Shown: positions 37,292-46,936, numbered from the stretch's first letter. The stretch is 64,000 nucleotides of DNA from an uncultured Sulfitobacter sp. (GCA_947502265.1 CANMZB010000008.1:124001-188000), one strand, 5' to 3'. Program-made: numbers and translations. Notes: generated by a model not told the origin, from the letters alone.

Positions 37292-38757
37292 TCGGTCACC
37301 TGTCGCCATTCGCGCTTTTCACGGCGCAGCATTTCATGGGCAGCGATAGGGCCTGTGCTGCCAAAATCATAGGGTCTTGGCACATCATTGCGCGCCTCCC
37401 ATCCTTCGATAATCGGATCGGTCCACTCCCACGCCGCCTCGACCTCGTCACAGCGCATGAACAGCGTCTGGTTGCCACGGATAACATCCATAATCAGCCG
37501 TTCATAGGCGTCTACATGTTCGATCTCGTCCGCATCCAGGGTTTCCGCAAATGTCATGTCCAGCGGCACGTCGATCAGGCGCATCCCACCGGGGCCGGGT
37601 TCCTTGATCGTCACGCCAAGCGTAATGCCCTCGTTCGGTTGCAGGTGAATAGACAGAACATTGCGGTGGCGGCCCGCATCTTCCTCGAAGATGTTGTGGG
37701 GCGTGTCCTTGAACACCACTGTGATCTCGGAGGAGCGTTCCGCAAGCCGTTTGCCGGTGCGCACATAAAACGGTGTGCCCGCCCACCGCCAATTACTGAT
37801 TTCGATGCGCAACGCGATAAAGCTTTCGGTGCGCGAGCGCGGGTTCTCGACTGCGGTGCGGTAGCTGGGGTGTTGTTCCTCGTTACCCGGCTCTGCCTGA
37901 TACTGCCCACGCACGATATGATGCGGCTCGACCGGTTCGAGCGCGCGGATCACCTTGAGCTTTTCATCACGCACCGCATCGGGTGAAAACCGCGCGGGCG
38001 GCTCCATCGCGATAAGGCATAAAAGCTGCATCAGGTGGTTTTGCACCATATCGCGCATGGCACCCGCGTTATCATAATAATCGCCCCTGCCCGCCACGCC
38101 CACTGTTTCGGCCACCGTGATCTGGATGTGATCGACATACTGGCTGTTCCACAACGGCTCGAACAACATGTTACCAAAGCGCACCGCCATCAAATTCTGC
38201 ACGGTTTCCTTGCCCAGATAATGATCAATCCGGTAAATCTGGTCTTCATTGAAATAGGTCGCCAGCGTTTTGTTAAGCGCGCGCGCGGTGGTCAGATCCC
38301 GGCCAAACGGCTTTTCGACAACAATCCGCGCCCCCGCGTCGGCCAATCCCCACTTTTTCAGGCGTTTTGCAATATCGCCGAAAAGCGCGGGTGCTACGGA
38401 AAAATAATAGGCCTCGATCCGGTCGGTGCCCGCCATCAGATCGGCCAACTCCTTCCAGCCGTCATCGCCGCGCGCGTCGATCACGACATATTCGATCATC
38501 TGCAAGAAGTCGTCCAGATGGTCGCATGCGTCCGCCCGCGCTCCGCCGAATTCCTCGATCGCCTCGCGCACGATCTGGCGGTATTCGTCCGTGTTATGCG
38601 CGCTGCGCGCGGCACCGATCACGCGCGCGCCCGCAGGTATCTGGCCGGCACAAAACCGCCGGAACAGGCCTGGCAGGATCTTGCGACGGGCCAGATCTCC
38701 GGTGCCGCCAAAAATCACCAGATCGAATGTGTCTACAGGTATGACGCGTGAAACCAT
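37288..38757 (-). CDS. zwf: Glucose-6-phosphate 1-dehydrogenase (copy 1)
   Basis: A 489-residue G6PD. The NADP-binding GGTGDLARRKILPGLF motif is near residue 17, and the substrate motif RIDHYLGKETVQNLM (catalytic-site region) near residue 180. It catalyses the first step of the oxidative pentose phosphate and Entner-Doudoroff pathways. It is the first gene of zwf-pgl-pgi and overlaps pgl by ATGA. The 207-base upstream gap to the divergent radical SAM gene holds the promoter. A clear paralogue lies at 53.6-55.1 kb. Confidence 0.97.
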   Translation of the reverse strand: MVSRVIPVDTFDLVIFGGTGDLARRKILPGLFRRFCAGQIPAGARVIGAARSAHNTDEYRQIVREAIEEFGGARADACDHLDDFLQMIEYVVIDARGDDGWKELADLMAGTDRIEAYYFSVAPALFGDIAKRLKKWGLADAGARIVVEKPFGRDLTTARALNKTLATYFNEDQIYRIDHYLGKETVQNLMAVRFGNMLFEPLWNSQYVDHIQITVAETVGVAGRGDYYDNAGAMRDMVQNHLMQLLCLIAMEPPARFSPDAVRDEKLKVIRALEPVEPHHIVRGQYQAEPGNEEQHPSYRTAVENPRSRTESFIALRIEISNWRWAGTPFYVRTGKRLAERSSEITVVFKDTPHNIFEEDAGRHRNVLSIHLQPNEGITLGVTIKEPGPGGMRLIDVPLDMTFAETLDADEIEHVDAYERLIMDVIRGNQTLFMRCDEVEAAWEWTDPIIEGWEARNDVPRPYDFGSTGPIAAHEMLRREKREWRQVTE

Positions 38758-38964
38758 GATCTCTTTCCGGCTGCGGCTGTTGTTACTGCGTTACATAGCG
38801 GGTTCATCAAAACTTGTCAGCCCTACTGACGTTTGCACAACAGCACGTAATTTTCCCACGTTCACAAGACTGTGCGCTCGAAAGGCGCGGCTTTTCTCGT
38901 ACTCTGGATTACCTTAGCACATCAAAAGCACTTGTTGACGTGTAATGGACGGAGACTGGCCGGA

Positions 38965-39913
38965 ATGAAAGATATTGTATCTGCGAACGTGGGGAAATTC
39001 ACCGATCCCGATTTTACCGCACAAGGCGAGACCCGCGCGCGCGCACCTCTGGACGATCCGCAGACGCTTTGGTTCAACACCGGCACATTGTGTAACATCG
39101 AATGTGCCAATTGCTATATCCTCTCCAGCCCCACGAACGACGCGCTGGTCTACATCACCGCAGCCGAAGTCGCTGATTATCTGGACCAGCTTGAGACACG
39201 CAATTGGGGGTGTGCGCGAGATCGCCTTTACCGGCGGAGAGCCGTTCATGAACCCTGAAATGATCGACATGACCGAGGCCTCGCTTGCGCGCGGATACGA
39301 TGTGTTGATGCTGACCAATGCGATGCTGCCGATGATGCGCAAGAAGATGCGCGAAGGGTTGTTGCGTCTGAATGCTGCCTATCCGGGCAAGATGACGTTG
39401 CGTATTTCCGTGGATCACTATGACCCGACGCTTCACGATGCCGAGCGCGGCAAGGGGGCGTTTGATAAAACCGTGACGGGCATGACGTGGCTTGGCAAAA
39501 ACGGGTTTCGCATGGCGGTGGCGGGCCGGTCGGTCTTTGGCGATACCGATGCCGACAGCCGAGCGGGGTATGGCGAATTCTATGCCCGTCACGGCTTTAA
39601 TATCGACGCGCAAGATCCGGGAATAACTGTTCTTTTCCCCGAAATGGACGAAACAGTTGAAGTGCCGGAAATCACCACCGCCTGCTGGAAGATCCTTGAT
39701 AAATCACCCGATTCCGTTATGTGCGCGTCCTCGCGGATGGTGGTCAAACGCACGGGCGCGGACAAACCCGCCGTGCTGGCATGTACCTTGCTGCCCTATG
39801 CGCCCGAATTCGAATTGGGCACTACGCTGGAGGAGGCCGAGCGCGACGTCGCCCTCAACCATCCGCATTGTGCCAAGTTCTGCGTGCTGGGCGGGGCCAG
39901 CTGCTCCGCCTAA
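38965..39913 (+). pseudogene. Radical SAM protein, frameshifted
   Basis: The N-terminal part (from MKDIVSANVGKF) contains the cluster motif CNIECANC and runs in one frame to LETRNWG; the rest, VREIAFTGGEPFMNPEM to the C-terminal CAKFCVLGGASC, continues in another frame. The switch falls on a run of five G at 39206-39210, where four G would restore NWGVREIAFTGGEP. So a single extra base breaks the gene, or a sequencing error does. Both halves are well conserved, so decay is recent if real. The family appears to be an unassigned radical SAM group with C-terminal cysteines. It converges on the DUF2855 gene with a 4-base overlap. Confidence 0.82.
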
Positions 39914-40974
39914 AGGGTAATGATATGACCGTGGCGCGGATTGGCGGTGCCCTCCGCGAGGGCGGTCCACACATCCGCCACCTGCCCGATCCCCGCGTGT
40001 TCTTGCAGGTCAAGCCAGCCTGATGCATCGTCGCCCAGCCGCTTCCAGCTTTCGGTGATCTTTTTCTCGATCACGCCCGGCCCCCATTCCTCGCGCCGTT
40101 TGGCGATCTGGGCAGGCGCGAAAAAGAACTGCGGATTTGGCCCCTCAAGGGCAATCTGCGGCTGGAACTGGTCCCAATGGCTGATCCCCACGGCAGACGA
40201 GTGTTTGAGTTGATCCTTCAGCCTCGCATGGATCTGCTGTTTCACCGCACCGTTGCCGGACATATCGACATAAACGGATGGCGCGCGCGCCAATTCGTCA
40301 ATCTCGTCATAGCTTAAAACCTGATCGCAAGCGCCAAGGCCTGCCACAAAGTCACGATTTCGCCCAGAGGTGACGCCGATGATCTTGTAGGGGCGCTGCG
40401 CCGGTTCGGCGAGAAATTTACACAACCCCAGCCCCGTTTTCGACGAAGCGCTGCCAACAATGATCTGTGTCGCGCCAAAGCAGTCATTGTACATCAACCA
40501 GTCGTAAATCAGATATGACGTGGCCAGAAGCGGCTGTAAAAGCGCGCGCATGTGATCTTCATGTGCCTTGCCTGCGCGCACAGGCGTATATCGGTTGTAG
40601 ACCGCGGGAAGCTCTGCGCGGTGCGCCGCAACGTCCACAATCGCGCCATGCCCGTCGGGCTGCGGTGTGATCACCAGCTCTTCGGCCATTGGATAAAAAC
40701 CATAAAGCCGCGTCCCGGTTTCCAACGTATCAGATGTGCTTTCTATCACCTCTGCCGTACCCCAGACTGGCACCAATCCCTGCCCGTCGATACCCGAGGG
40801 GAAGAATTGCCAGTAACCGATGGCAAAGCCGGAAGCGGCATAGGTGACGTTGTTGGACGTCAGCGCAAAACTCAGCAGCTTAAGCCGCGCCTGCCCCTGG
40901 CTCAGCGGCTCTTGTGCCATGTCCTCCAACCGTGTGTGCGGAATACTTTTCTGATCGACCAATATCCGTTGCAT
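39910..40974 (-). CDS. DUF2855 family protein
   Basis: A 354-residue protein of the DUF2855 family, with the fold outline of medium-chain dehydrogenase/reductases: an N-terminal GroES-like part (LTSNNVTYAASGFAIGYWQFFP) and a Rossmann-like segment IIVGSASSKTGLGLCKFL. No zinc site is apparent. Function is unknown. It overlaps the end of the convergent radical SAM gene. Its start region lies next to the integrase relic, so it marks the last ordinary gene before the sugar island. Confidence 0.82.
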   Translation of the reverse strand: MQRILVDQKSIPHTRLEDMAQEPLSQGQARLKLLSFALTSNNVTYAASGFAIGYWQFFPSGIDGQGLVPVWGTAEVIESTSDTLETGTRLYGFYPMAEELVITPQPDGHGAIVDVAAHRAELPAVYNRYTPVRAGKAHEDHMRALLQPLLATSYLIYDWLMYNDCFGATQIIVGSASSKTGLGLCKFLAEPAQRPYKIIGVTSGRNRDFVAGLGACDQVLSYDEIDELARAPSVYVDMSGNGAVKQQIHARLKDQLKHSSAVGISHWDQFQPQIALEGPNPQFFFAPAQIAKRREEWGPGVIEKKITESWKRLGDDASGWLDLQEHAGIGQVADVWTALAEGTANPRHGHIITL

Positions 40975-41036
40975 TTAGCGTCCTCCCAAGTTCGTTTTCA
41001 CCAGCCTACCCGTAGCGCAACCCTAAATGCAGAGGA

Positions 41037-41264
41037 ATTTCAGGTGACGTTGAAGCTGCAGGCATTCCCAACTACGGTCCACATGCATTTCGTCACACGC
41101 TGGCCCGCCATGCAGCCAAACATTGCATGTCTGTTGCAGAATTGGTCGCCACCTCTCATAACCTTGGGCACACGGATATTTTGACCACTTTGCGCAGTTA
41201 TGGCCAAATCAGCCGCGATGCACAACGTAAACTGATTACAGGCAACACGTCTGATGTAGACTGA
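41037..41264 (+). pseudogene. Tyrosine recombinase (integrase) C-terminal remnant
   Basis: A 75-codon stretch without an upstream start reads through IPNYGPHAFRHTLARHA, then LGHTDILTTLRSYG, and stops. These are the conserved H-x-x-R, the LGH and the catalytic tyrosine regions of phage-type integrases, in the correct order and spacing. The catalytic N-terminal half is missing and a stop codon lies in frame just upstream, so the gene is dead. It lies about 200 bases from the left copy of the direct repeat that bounds the sugar block, suggesting it belonged to the element that created that boundary. Confidence 0.82.
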
Positions 41265-41467
41265 AAGTACCCAATCTGAGCAAAGGCACGATGTGGGAAC
41301 GGAATATTAAAAATTCGACGTTTTTTATTCAAATCCACAATTTGAGAAGATATCTGGCGGAGGCTCAGTCAGCCACCCACTCATCTAATTCTAAATATAT
41401 TATTCACAAACAAAGACTTACTATAACAAGTCAATTAATGAGTGTAGCAAATTGTTTCTGCGGACTG

Positions 41468-41510
41468 TTGGTTGCGGGGGCTCGATTTCAGAAATACTTG
41501 CCTTTGTATA
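41468..41510. repeat. Left copy of the 43-bp direct repeat flanking the sugar block
   Basis: Begins TTGGTTGCGGGGGCTCGA and ends CCTTTGTATA. It matches 58890-58932 at 42 of 43 positions in the same orientation, with weaker similarity for another 20 bases. It lies beside a truncated kinase and near an integrase relic. Read on the minus strand, its end CCCCCGCAACCA resembles the 3' end of an initiator tRNA. The remaining bases of the 563-base gap 40975-41537 are AT-rich and otherwise without a gene. Confidence 0.9.
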
Positions 41511-41537
41511 CGGCGCGGAAAGTAAATCACTTTAGCC

Positions 41538-41783
41538 TCACGAACCCCCTGCGTCAAAGGTCTCGGGCGCGCCTTTTGCGGTGAAGCAGCCCCATCGCAC
41601 CAATGGATGAAACCCGTCCATCGGCAGGACAGCGGCACTGTGGCCGAAGCGCCTAGCCAGATCGGCGGCCAATGTCGATTTCCCTGATGCAGGCGCGCCG
41701 GCGATTGCGACGATATACCGATCTGACCGAGCTGCACGCCCCTTGATGATTTGGGCAAGATCGGCAAATGTCACATCCGTCAC
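41538..41783 (-). pseudogene. Decayed P-loop sugar/nucleoside kinase
   Basis: The N-terminus is that of an FrcK/uridine-kinase-like P-loop kinase: Walker A GAPASGKSTLAADL followed by VLPMDGFH. After that the expected frame is lost: the piece matching GLLHRK lies in another frame, then KGAPETFDAGG resumes and the gene stops, about 80 codons in place of roughly 200. So it has internal deletion or frameshift and a truncated 3' end at the island boundary. Its position after mtlK is where a fructose kinase is found in related polyol clusters. Confidence 0.75.
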
Positions 41784-41792
41784 GGTGAGCTC

Positions 41793-43298
41793 CTACCCTG
41801 TTTTTACGGGTTTTTCGCTTTGAAGCGCATCACCTGCATATCTGAGCAGAGTGGCCTCGCAACCGTCAGCCCAGATCATGCTCAGCCAGCCTTCAAAAGC
41901 CTCGCGAAACGACGCAGCCTCAGCCAGATTACCGTAAATATTGCCTTGCTCAAGCCATGCATGCGGACGGATTTTGGCCGCGCGCGCGACGGCGTTCAAC
42001 TCATCCCAAATCGGGTCATTCGGCTCGATCCGGGTGCCGTCCTCGCGCGTGCCTTGGCACATGCGCGCCCAGAGTGCCTCGACAAGAGCCAGCCCCGCAA
42101 CCGCACCACCAGCCGCGAGCTGATCGCGCAGGATTGGCAACACAAAGCCCGTGTGGCGCGCCGAGCCGTCAAAGGCGACACGGCGTGTCGTGTCAATGAT
42201 GCGCGGATTGGAAAAGCGGTGTTCAATGAGGTCGAGATAGGCCAGCGGCGTCATGTCCGGCACGGGGGCGACTGTCCGGGTGATCTCCTCGGTTTGCACC
42301 TTGTGGAACATCGCGCGGATCGCAGGGTGAGCCATGCACTCGGAGATCGTCGCGAGGCCAAGAACTTCACCCACATTGGCTAGGATCTGATGGCCCGCAT
42401 TCAGAATGCGGATTTTCATGGTCTCATAAGCGTGAACATCGCCTGAGAAGGTCGCGCCGACCGCGTCCCAATCGGGCCGACCGGCGCAAAACCTGTCCTC
42501 AATGACCCATTGGCGGTAGGCTTCATGAGTGACAGGCGCGGCGTCGTCGATGCCGAAGAATCTTGCCAGCGCGACTTCCTTGGGTCCGGTGGCAGGTGCT
42601 ATGCAATCTACCATCGAATTGGGAAAGGTTGCCTGCACATCGATCCAGTCCGCCAGATCAGCGTCAGTGAGCCGCGCAAGCGACACGACCGCCTGGCGCA
42701 GAACGTCGCCGTTGCCTTGCAAGTTGTCACAGCTCAACCCCGTAAAAGGCCCGTGCCCGGCGGCGCGGCGTGCGGCCAAGGCCGCGACCATAGCGCCAAA
42801 GGCAGTGCGTGGCGTGGCCGGGTTGGCGGCGTCATGCAGGATGTCGGGGTGCGCGGCATCAAAGCCCTTGCTGACCGGGTCGATGTAATAGCCGCTTTCT
42901 GTCACTGTGAGGGCCACGATGCGAATGGAGGGATCAGCCATGGCCACGATCAGCGCGGCGTTGCCGTTCTCGATTGGCAGGTAGTCGATCATCGAGCCGA
43001 TCACTTCAGCCGAGGTCTCGCTCGGGTCAAGTTCGATCAGAGTTGTCAGGCAGTCCTGTGCCAGAAGTTTTTCGCGCATCGCGGCGTCATAGGGGCGCAC
43101 GCCCGCGCCGATGATCGCCCAGTCATGCGCTTTATCAGCTTGCATGAGGCTGTGTAGATACCATGCCTGATGGGCGCGGTGAAAATTACCGACGCCGATA
43201 TGGACGATCCCTGCGGTAAGCGCCGCGCGGTCATAGTGCGGATGCTTGATTGCGAGTTGGTCAAGCGTTGCATTTGATAGTTTGATCAGCTCATCCAT
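41793..43298 (-). CDS. mtlK: Mannitol 2-dehydrogenase
   Basis: A 501-residue long-chain polyol dehydrogenase. It has the N-terminal nucleotide-binding pattern IVHIGVGNFHRAHQAWYLHSL, the conserved KIRILNAGHQILANVGEVLG motif with the catalytic lysine and the NSMVDCIAPAT segment. It oxidises D-mannitol to D-fructose with NAD+. Length matches R. sphaeroides MtlK. It overlaps the smoS end by 13 bases and is the last intact gene of the polyol operon. Confidence 0.93.
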   Translation of the reverse strand: MDELIKLSNATLDQLAIKHPHYDRAALTAGIVHIGVGNFHRAHQAWYLHSLMQADKAHDWAIIGAGVRPYDAAMREKLLAQDCLTTLIELDPSETSAEVIGSMIDYLPIENGNAALIVAMADPSIRIVALTVTESGYYIDPVSKGFDAAHPDILHDAANPATPRTAFGAMVAALAARRAAGHGPFTGLSCDNLQGNGDVLRQAVVSLARLTDADLADWIDVQATFPNSMVDCIAPATGPKEVALARFFGIDDAAPVTHEAYRQWVIEDRFCAGRPDWDAVGATFSGDVHAYETMKIRILNAGHQILANVGEVLGLATISECMAHPAIRAMFHKVQTEEITRTVAPVPDMTPLAYLDLIEHRFSNPRIIDTTRRVAFDGSARHTGFVLPILRDQLAAGGAVAGLALVEALWARMCQGTREDGTRIEPNDPIWDELNAVARAAKIRPHAWLEQGNIYGNLAEAASFREAFEGWLSMIWADGCEATLLRYAGDALQSEKPVKTG

Positions 43299-44062
43299 TG
43301 GCCGCCATCCACATTGTATGTTTGCGCGACGACATAGTCGCTTTCGCGGCTCGCAAGGAACACTGCCATGCCTGTCAGATCACTCGCTATTCCCATCCTC
43401 CCGAAGGGAACAGCCGCACCCACTTCGGCTTTTTTCTGGCCGGGGGACTTGTTCTCGTATGTTGCAAAGAAGGCATCGACACCGTCCCAATGTTCGCCAT
43501 CGATAACCCCGGGGGAGATCGCGTTGACGTTGATCCCGTGCTTGATCAGGTCAAGCCCTGCCGACTGCGTGAGGCTGATCACCGCGGCCTTGGTTGCGCA
43601 GTAGACAGCGACCAGCGGCTCGCCGCGCCGCCCGGCCTGGCTGGCCATATTGATAATCTTGCCCTTGGTGCCTGTCGCGATCATTTGGCGTGCCACAGCT
43701 TGCAGCGTAAAGAGCGTGCCCTTGACGTTGACGTCGAACGTGCGGGCGTAGTCGTGCTCCTCTATCTCGACGATTGACGCGGCTGTGAAGAGCGCGGCGT
43801 TGTTGATCAAGATGTCGATGGGGGTGAACCCGTGGCTTTCGGCAACGCCAAGTGCCGCGTCAATGCTGCTGCTGTCTGTCACGTCCATAGCCACGGCCAG
43901 CGCTTTGTCGCGGCCCAGCGCCATAGCCGTGTCAGAGGCGCGTGCCGCGTCGATATCGGCAATAATGACGCGCGCGCCCTCGGTGATGTAGGCCTCGGCA
44001 AAAGCGCGCCCGATCCCGCGTGCAGCACCCGTGATCAGGGCTGTTTTTCCCGCCAGTCGCAT
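43286..44062 (-). CDS. smoS: Sorbitol (L-iditol 2-) dehydrogenase, SDR family
   Basis: A 258-residue classical short-chain dehydrogenase. Cofactor motif TGAARGIGRAFAE, NNAA motif INNAAL, the catalytic Ser in INMASQAGRRGE and the YCATK motif are in place. The sequence closely fits the R. sphaeroides SmoS type, which converts sorbitol to fructose and galactitol to tagatose. The ATG overlaps the smoK stop (TGATG), and its end overlaps mtlK. Together with MtlK it channels two polyols into fructose. Confidence 0.9.
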   Translation of the reverse strand: MRLAGKTALITGAARGIGRAFAEAYITEGARVIIADIDAARASDTAMALGRDKALAVAMDVTDSSSIDAALGVAESHGFTPIDILINNAALFTAASIVEIEEHDYARTFDVNVKGTLFTLQAVARQMIATGTKGKIINMASQAGRRGEPLVAVYCATKAAVISLTQSAGLDLIKHGINVNAISPGVIDGEHWDGVDAFFATYENKSPGQKKAEVGAAVPFGRMGIASDLTGMAVFLASRESDYVVAQTYNVDGGQWMS

Positions 44063-45066
44063 CAGTCTACCCGCAGGCCCTGAGCGTCGAACTTGTGCAG
44101 CTTGTCGAGCTGGGGTGTGAGGTAGATCGTGTCGCCGTGTTTGACAGGCAGTTCGCCATCAACGCGCGCAGTCATCGGATCACAGCCTTCCATGCCGTGA
44201 ATATGCAAAAAGGTGTCTGAACCCAAATGCTCGGCGATCCCGACAGTCGCCTTCCAGGCACCATCCGTCGAGGAAACATCCAGATGCTCTGGTCGGATAC
44301 CGATTGTCGCCACGCCATGCTGGTCAGCCTCGGCGCCCTTGATCAGATTCATCTTCGGAGAGCCGATGAACCCCGCGACAAACTCGTTGCACGGCTTATG
44401 ATAGAGTTCGAGTGGCGAGCCGATCTGTTCGATGAACCCTGCCCGCAGCACGACGATCCTGTCAGCCATAGTCATGGCTTCGACTTGATCGTGCGTCACA
44501 TAGACCATCGTTGTCGCGAGCTTCTTGTGCAGCTCGGAAATCTCCATCCGCATCCCCACGCGCAAAGCGGCGTCGAGATTGGAAAGCGGTTCATCAAACA
44601 AAAACGCCGAAGGCTCGCGCACGATTGCGCGTCCAATGGCTACGCGCTGGCGCTGACCGCCGGAAAGCTGGCCCGGGCGACGGTCCAGATAGTCTGTGAG
44701 GTTTAGCGCCTTGGCGGCGGCGTTAATGCGGCGTTCCTGTTCATCGGCTGGCACACCCGCCATCCGCATCGGAAAGGCGATGTTCTTGCGCACCGACATA
44801 TGCGGATAAAGCGCATAGGACTGAAACACCATGGCCAGCCCGCGCTTGGCCGGAGGCACGTTGGTCGCATCCGCACCATCGATCTCGATGTGGCCGGACG
44901 TGATGTCCTCTAGCCCCGCGATCAACCGCAGCAGCGTTGACTTGCCGCAGCCCGAAGGCCCGACAAAAACCGTGAACTCGCCGTCTTCGATGGTAAGGTC
45001 CAGCGGCGGGATAACTTCCACGTCGCCAAAGCTCTTGGACACTTGGTTGAGTTTGATTTGTCCCAT
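44062..45066 (-). CDS. smoK: Polyol ABC transporter ATPase (MalK/UgpC-like)
   Basis: A 334-residue ABC ATPase with Walker [10 protein letters not shown], signature [14 protein letters not shown], Walker [14 protein letters not shown] and a C-terminal regulatory TOBE-type domain ([10 protein letters not shown]). These features define the MalK class that energises CUT1 sugar and polyol importers. It lies downstream of two permeases and a binding protein and before smoS. The motif set and length are normal, so the importer's motor is probably functional. Confidence 0.93.
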   Translation of the reverse strand: MGQIKLNQVSKSFGDVEVIPPLDLTIEDGEFTVFVGPSGCGKSTLLRLIAGLEDITSGHIEIDGADATNVPPAKRGLAMVFQSYALYPHMSVRKNIAFPMRMAGVPADEQERRINAAAKALNLTDYLDRRPGQLSGGQRQRVAIGRAIVREPSAFLFDEPLSNLDAALRVGMRMEISELHKKLATTMVYVTHDQVEAMTMADRIVVLRAGFIEQIGSPLELYHKPCNEFVAGFIGSPKMNLIKGAEADQHGVATIGIRPEHLDVSSTDGAWKATVGIAEHLGSDTFLHIHGMEGCDPMTARVDGELPVKHGDTIYLTPQLDKLHKFDAQGLRVD

Positions 45067-45116
45067 AGGTCTGTTCCTTGTTCTTGCGGGCCTACCGCTT
45101 CGCTACTTGAGGCCGA

Positions 45117-45947
45117 CTATTTCACGGCGCCAAAGGTCAGGCCGCTGACGAGTTGTTTCTGGCTGAACCAGCCGAGAATGAGGATCGGCGCAATCGCCAT
45201 GGTCGAGGCAGCGCTCAGTTTGGCGTAAAAGAGCCCTTCAGGGCTGGAATAGCTGGCGATGAAGGCTGTGAGTGGCGCTGCTTTTGCAGCCGTGAGGTTG
45301 AGCGTCCAGAAGGCTTCGTTCCATGCCAGAATGACGTTGAGCAACATCGTCGACGCAATGCCGGGGATCGCCATGGGCGTCAGGACGTAGAGAACCTCGT
45401 CCTTGAGCGACGCTCCATCCATCCGCGCGGCTTCAAGAATTTCGCCGGGGATTTCCTTGAAGTAAGTGTAAAGCATCCAGACGATGATCGGCAGGTTGAT
45501 CAGCATCAGAATGAACACCAGCGCGATCTTGCTGTCGAGAATGCCGAACCGGATGCAGAGCAGATAGATCGGGTAAAGCACGCCCACCGCAGGCAGCATC
45601 TTGGTCGAGAGCATCCAGAGCAGGATGTCCTTTGTCCGTTTGGACGGAACGAAAGCCATCGACCAGGCCGCGGGCACTGCAATGATAATGCCGAGTATGG
45701 TCGAACCGCCCGCGATGATGATCGAGTTCCAGAGAAAGCGGCCGTAGTTGCTGCGCTCCAGCACCGCCTTGTAGTTTTCAAGCGTCCAGTCGAAGCCCAG
45801 AAAAATGGGTGGATCGGCGATCGCCTGTGCTTCGGTCTTGAAGCTGGTGAGGATCGTCCAGAGGATCGGGAAGAAGATCAGCAAGCCCACGGCCCAAGCG
45901 GCGGTGGTGTTGATGATCTTGCGTTTGTTTGTGACGTTGCGTGCCAT
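45117..45947 (-). CDS. smoG: Polyol ABC transporter permease (MalG-like)
   Basis: A 276-residue membrane protein of the MalG class with about six hydrophobic helices. The EAA loop near the C-terminus reads EIPGEILEAARMDGASLKDE, the segment that contacts the ATPase. The N-terminus begins with basic residues and a helix (TTAAWAVGLLIFFPILWT). It follows the MalF-like gene by 10 bases and precedes smoK, as in the R. sphaeroides operon. Confidence 0.92.
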   Translation of the reverse strand: MARNVTNKRKIINTTAAWAVGLLIFFPILWTILTSFKTEAQAIADPPIFLGFDWTLENYKAVLERSNYGRFLWNSIIIAGGSTILGIIIAVPAAWSMAFVPSKRTKDILLWMLSTKMLPAVGVLYPIYLLCIRFGILDSKIALVFILMLINLPIIVWMLYTYFKEIPGEILEAARMDGASLKDEVLYVLTPMAIPGIASTMLLNVILAWNEAFWTLNLTAAKAAPLTAFIASYSSPEGLFYAKLSAASTMAIAPILILGWFSQKQLVSGLTFGAVK

Positions 45948-45957
45948 GATTTTCTCC

Positions 45958-46833
45958 TCACGCGTCCAGGTTCTTGCCGACGATGCGCATCAGGAAGATG
46001 GCAACGATATTGGCGAGAATGATTGCATAGACGCCACCGGCCGAGCCGAGGCCCACGTTCTGGCTCTCCAGAACGCGCTGGAAGATGAGATAGGTCAGCG
46101 TCTTGGTGCCAAAGGCACCGCCCGTGGTGACGTAGATTTCCGCAAAGATCGACAGCAGAAAGATCGTCTGGATCAGGATCACAACCGTGATGGCGCGGCC
46201 CAGATGCGGCAGCGTGATGAAGGCAAAGCGCTTTGACGCAGGCGCGCCGTCCATCTCGGCCGCTTCCAGTTGCTCTCTGTCCAAAGACTGGATTGCAGTG
46301 AGAAGAATGAGCGTCGCAAAAGGCAGCCATTGCCACGACACGATGATGACGATTGAGGTCAGTGAGGCCTGGCTGAGCCATTGGACAGGCGTTGCGCCAA
46401 AGAATTCCCAGAGATGCGCCAACAATCCGTAGTTCGGATCCATGAACATGTTCTTCCAGACAAGCGCCGAGACGGTTGGCATGACGAAGAAGGGGGCGAT
46501 GACTAGGATACGAACCATCCCCTGCCCCCACATCGGCTGGTTGAGCAGGATCGCAAGGCCGATCCCGAGGATGACCGTGATCGCCAGCACGCCGCCGACG
46601 ATGATCAGCGTGGTCATGACCGAGGGCCAGAACGCGCTGGACGTCACGAAGCGCACGTAGTTGTCAAAACCGGCCCACCCGAGATCACCGCCGCGCAGGG
46701 GCAGATATTTCTTGAACGAGAAGTAGACGGTCATCGTCAGGGGGACGAGCATCCAGCCCAAAAGCAGGACCACCGCCGGTGCCATCATAAGGCGTGCTGC
46801 TGATCGGGAATGTTGGGTTGCCATCGGGCACAC
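45958..46833 (-). CDS. smoF: Polyol ABC transporter permease (MalF-like)
   Basis: A 291-residue inner-membrane permease. Several hydrophobic helices are visible, the first near residues 12-33 (LMMAPAVVLLLGWMLVPLTM), and the EAA loop is LDREQLEAAEMDGAPASKRF. It forms the channel with SmoG. A hairpin separates it from the upstream binding-protein gene, a common way to keep the binding protein more abundant than the membrane parts. AGGAGG precedes the start. Confidence 0.92.
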   Translation of the reverse strand: MCPMATQHSRSAARLMMAPAVVLLLGWMLVPLTMTVYFSFKKYLPLRGGDLGWAGFDNYVRFVTSSAFWPSVMTTLIIVGGVLAITVILGIGLAILLNQPMWGQGMVRILVIAPFFVMPTVSALVWKNMFMDPNYGLLAHLWEFFGATPVQWLSQASLTSIVIIVSWQWLPFATLILLTAIQSLDREQLEAAEMDGAPASKRFAFITLPHLGRAITVVILIQTIFLLSIFAEIYVTTGGAFGTKTLTYLIFQRVLESQNVGLGSAGGVYAIILANIVAIFLMRIVGKNLDA

Positions 46834-46900
46834 CTCCTCTGTTGACGGGCTAAAGCCGCTTCAGATGAAAGATAACATGTTAAGGTGGTCGGTCGAGTGA

Positions 46901-46920
46901 GGACGGCGCTGCCGCCGCCC
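46901..46920 (-). promoter_or_regulatory. Intercistronic hairpin between smoE and smoF
   Basis: On the minus strand GGGCGGC and GCCGTCC form a 7-bp stem (one G-T pair) with a 6-base loop, shortly after the smoE stop. There is no T run. It probably stabilises the upstream message or partly terminates it. Confidence 0.5.
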
Positions 46921-46936
46921 TCTGGGTTCTTGGAGC

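Noticed and set aside
41468-41510. Functional tRNA gene at the repeat
   Set aside because: Only about 20 bases resemble a tRNA 3' end and no cloverleaf forms.
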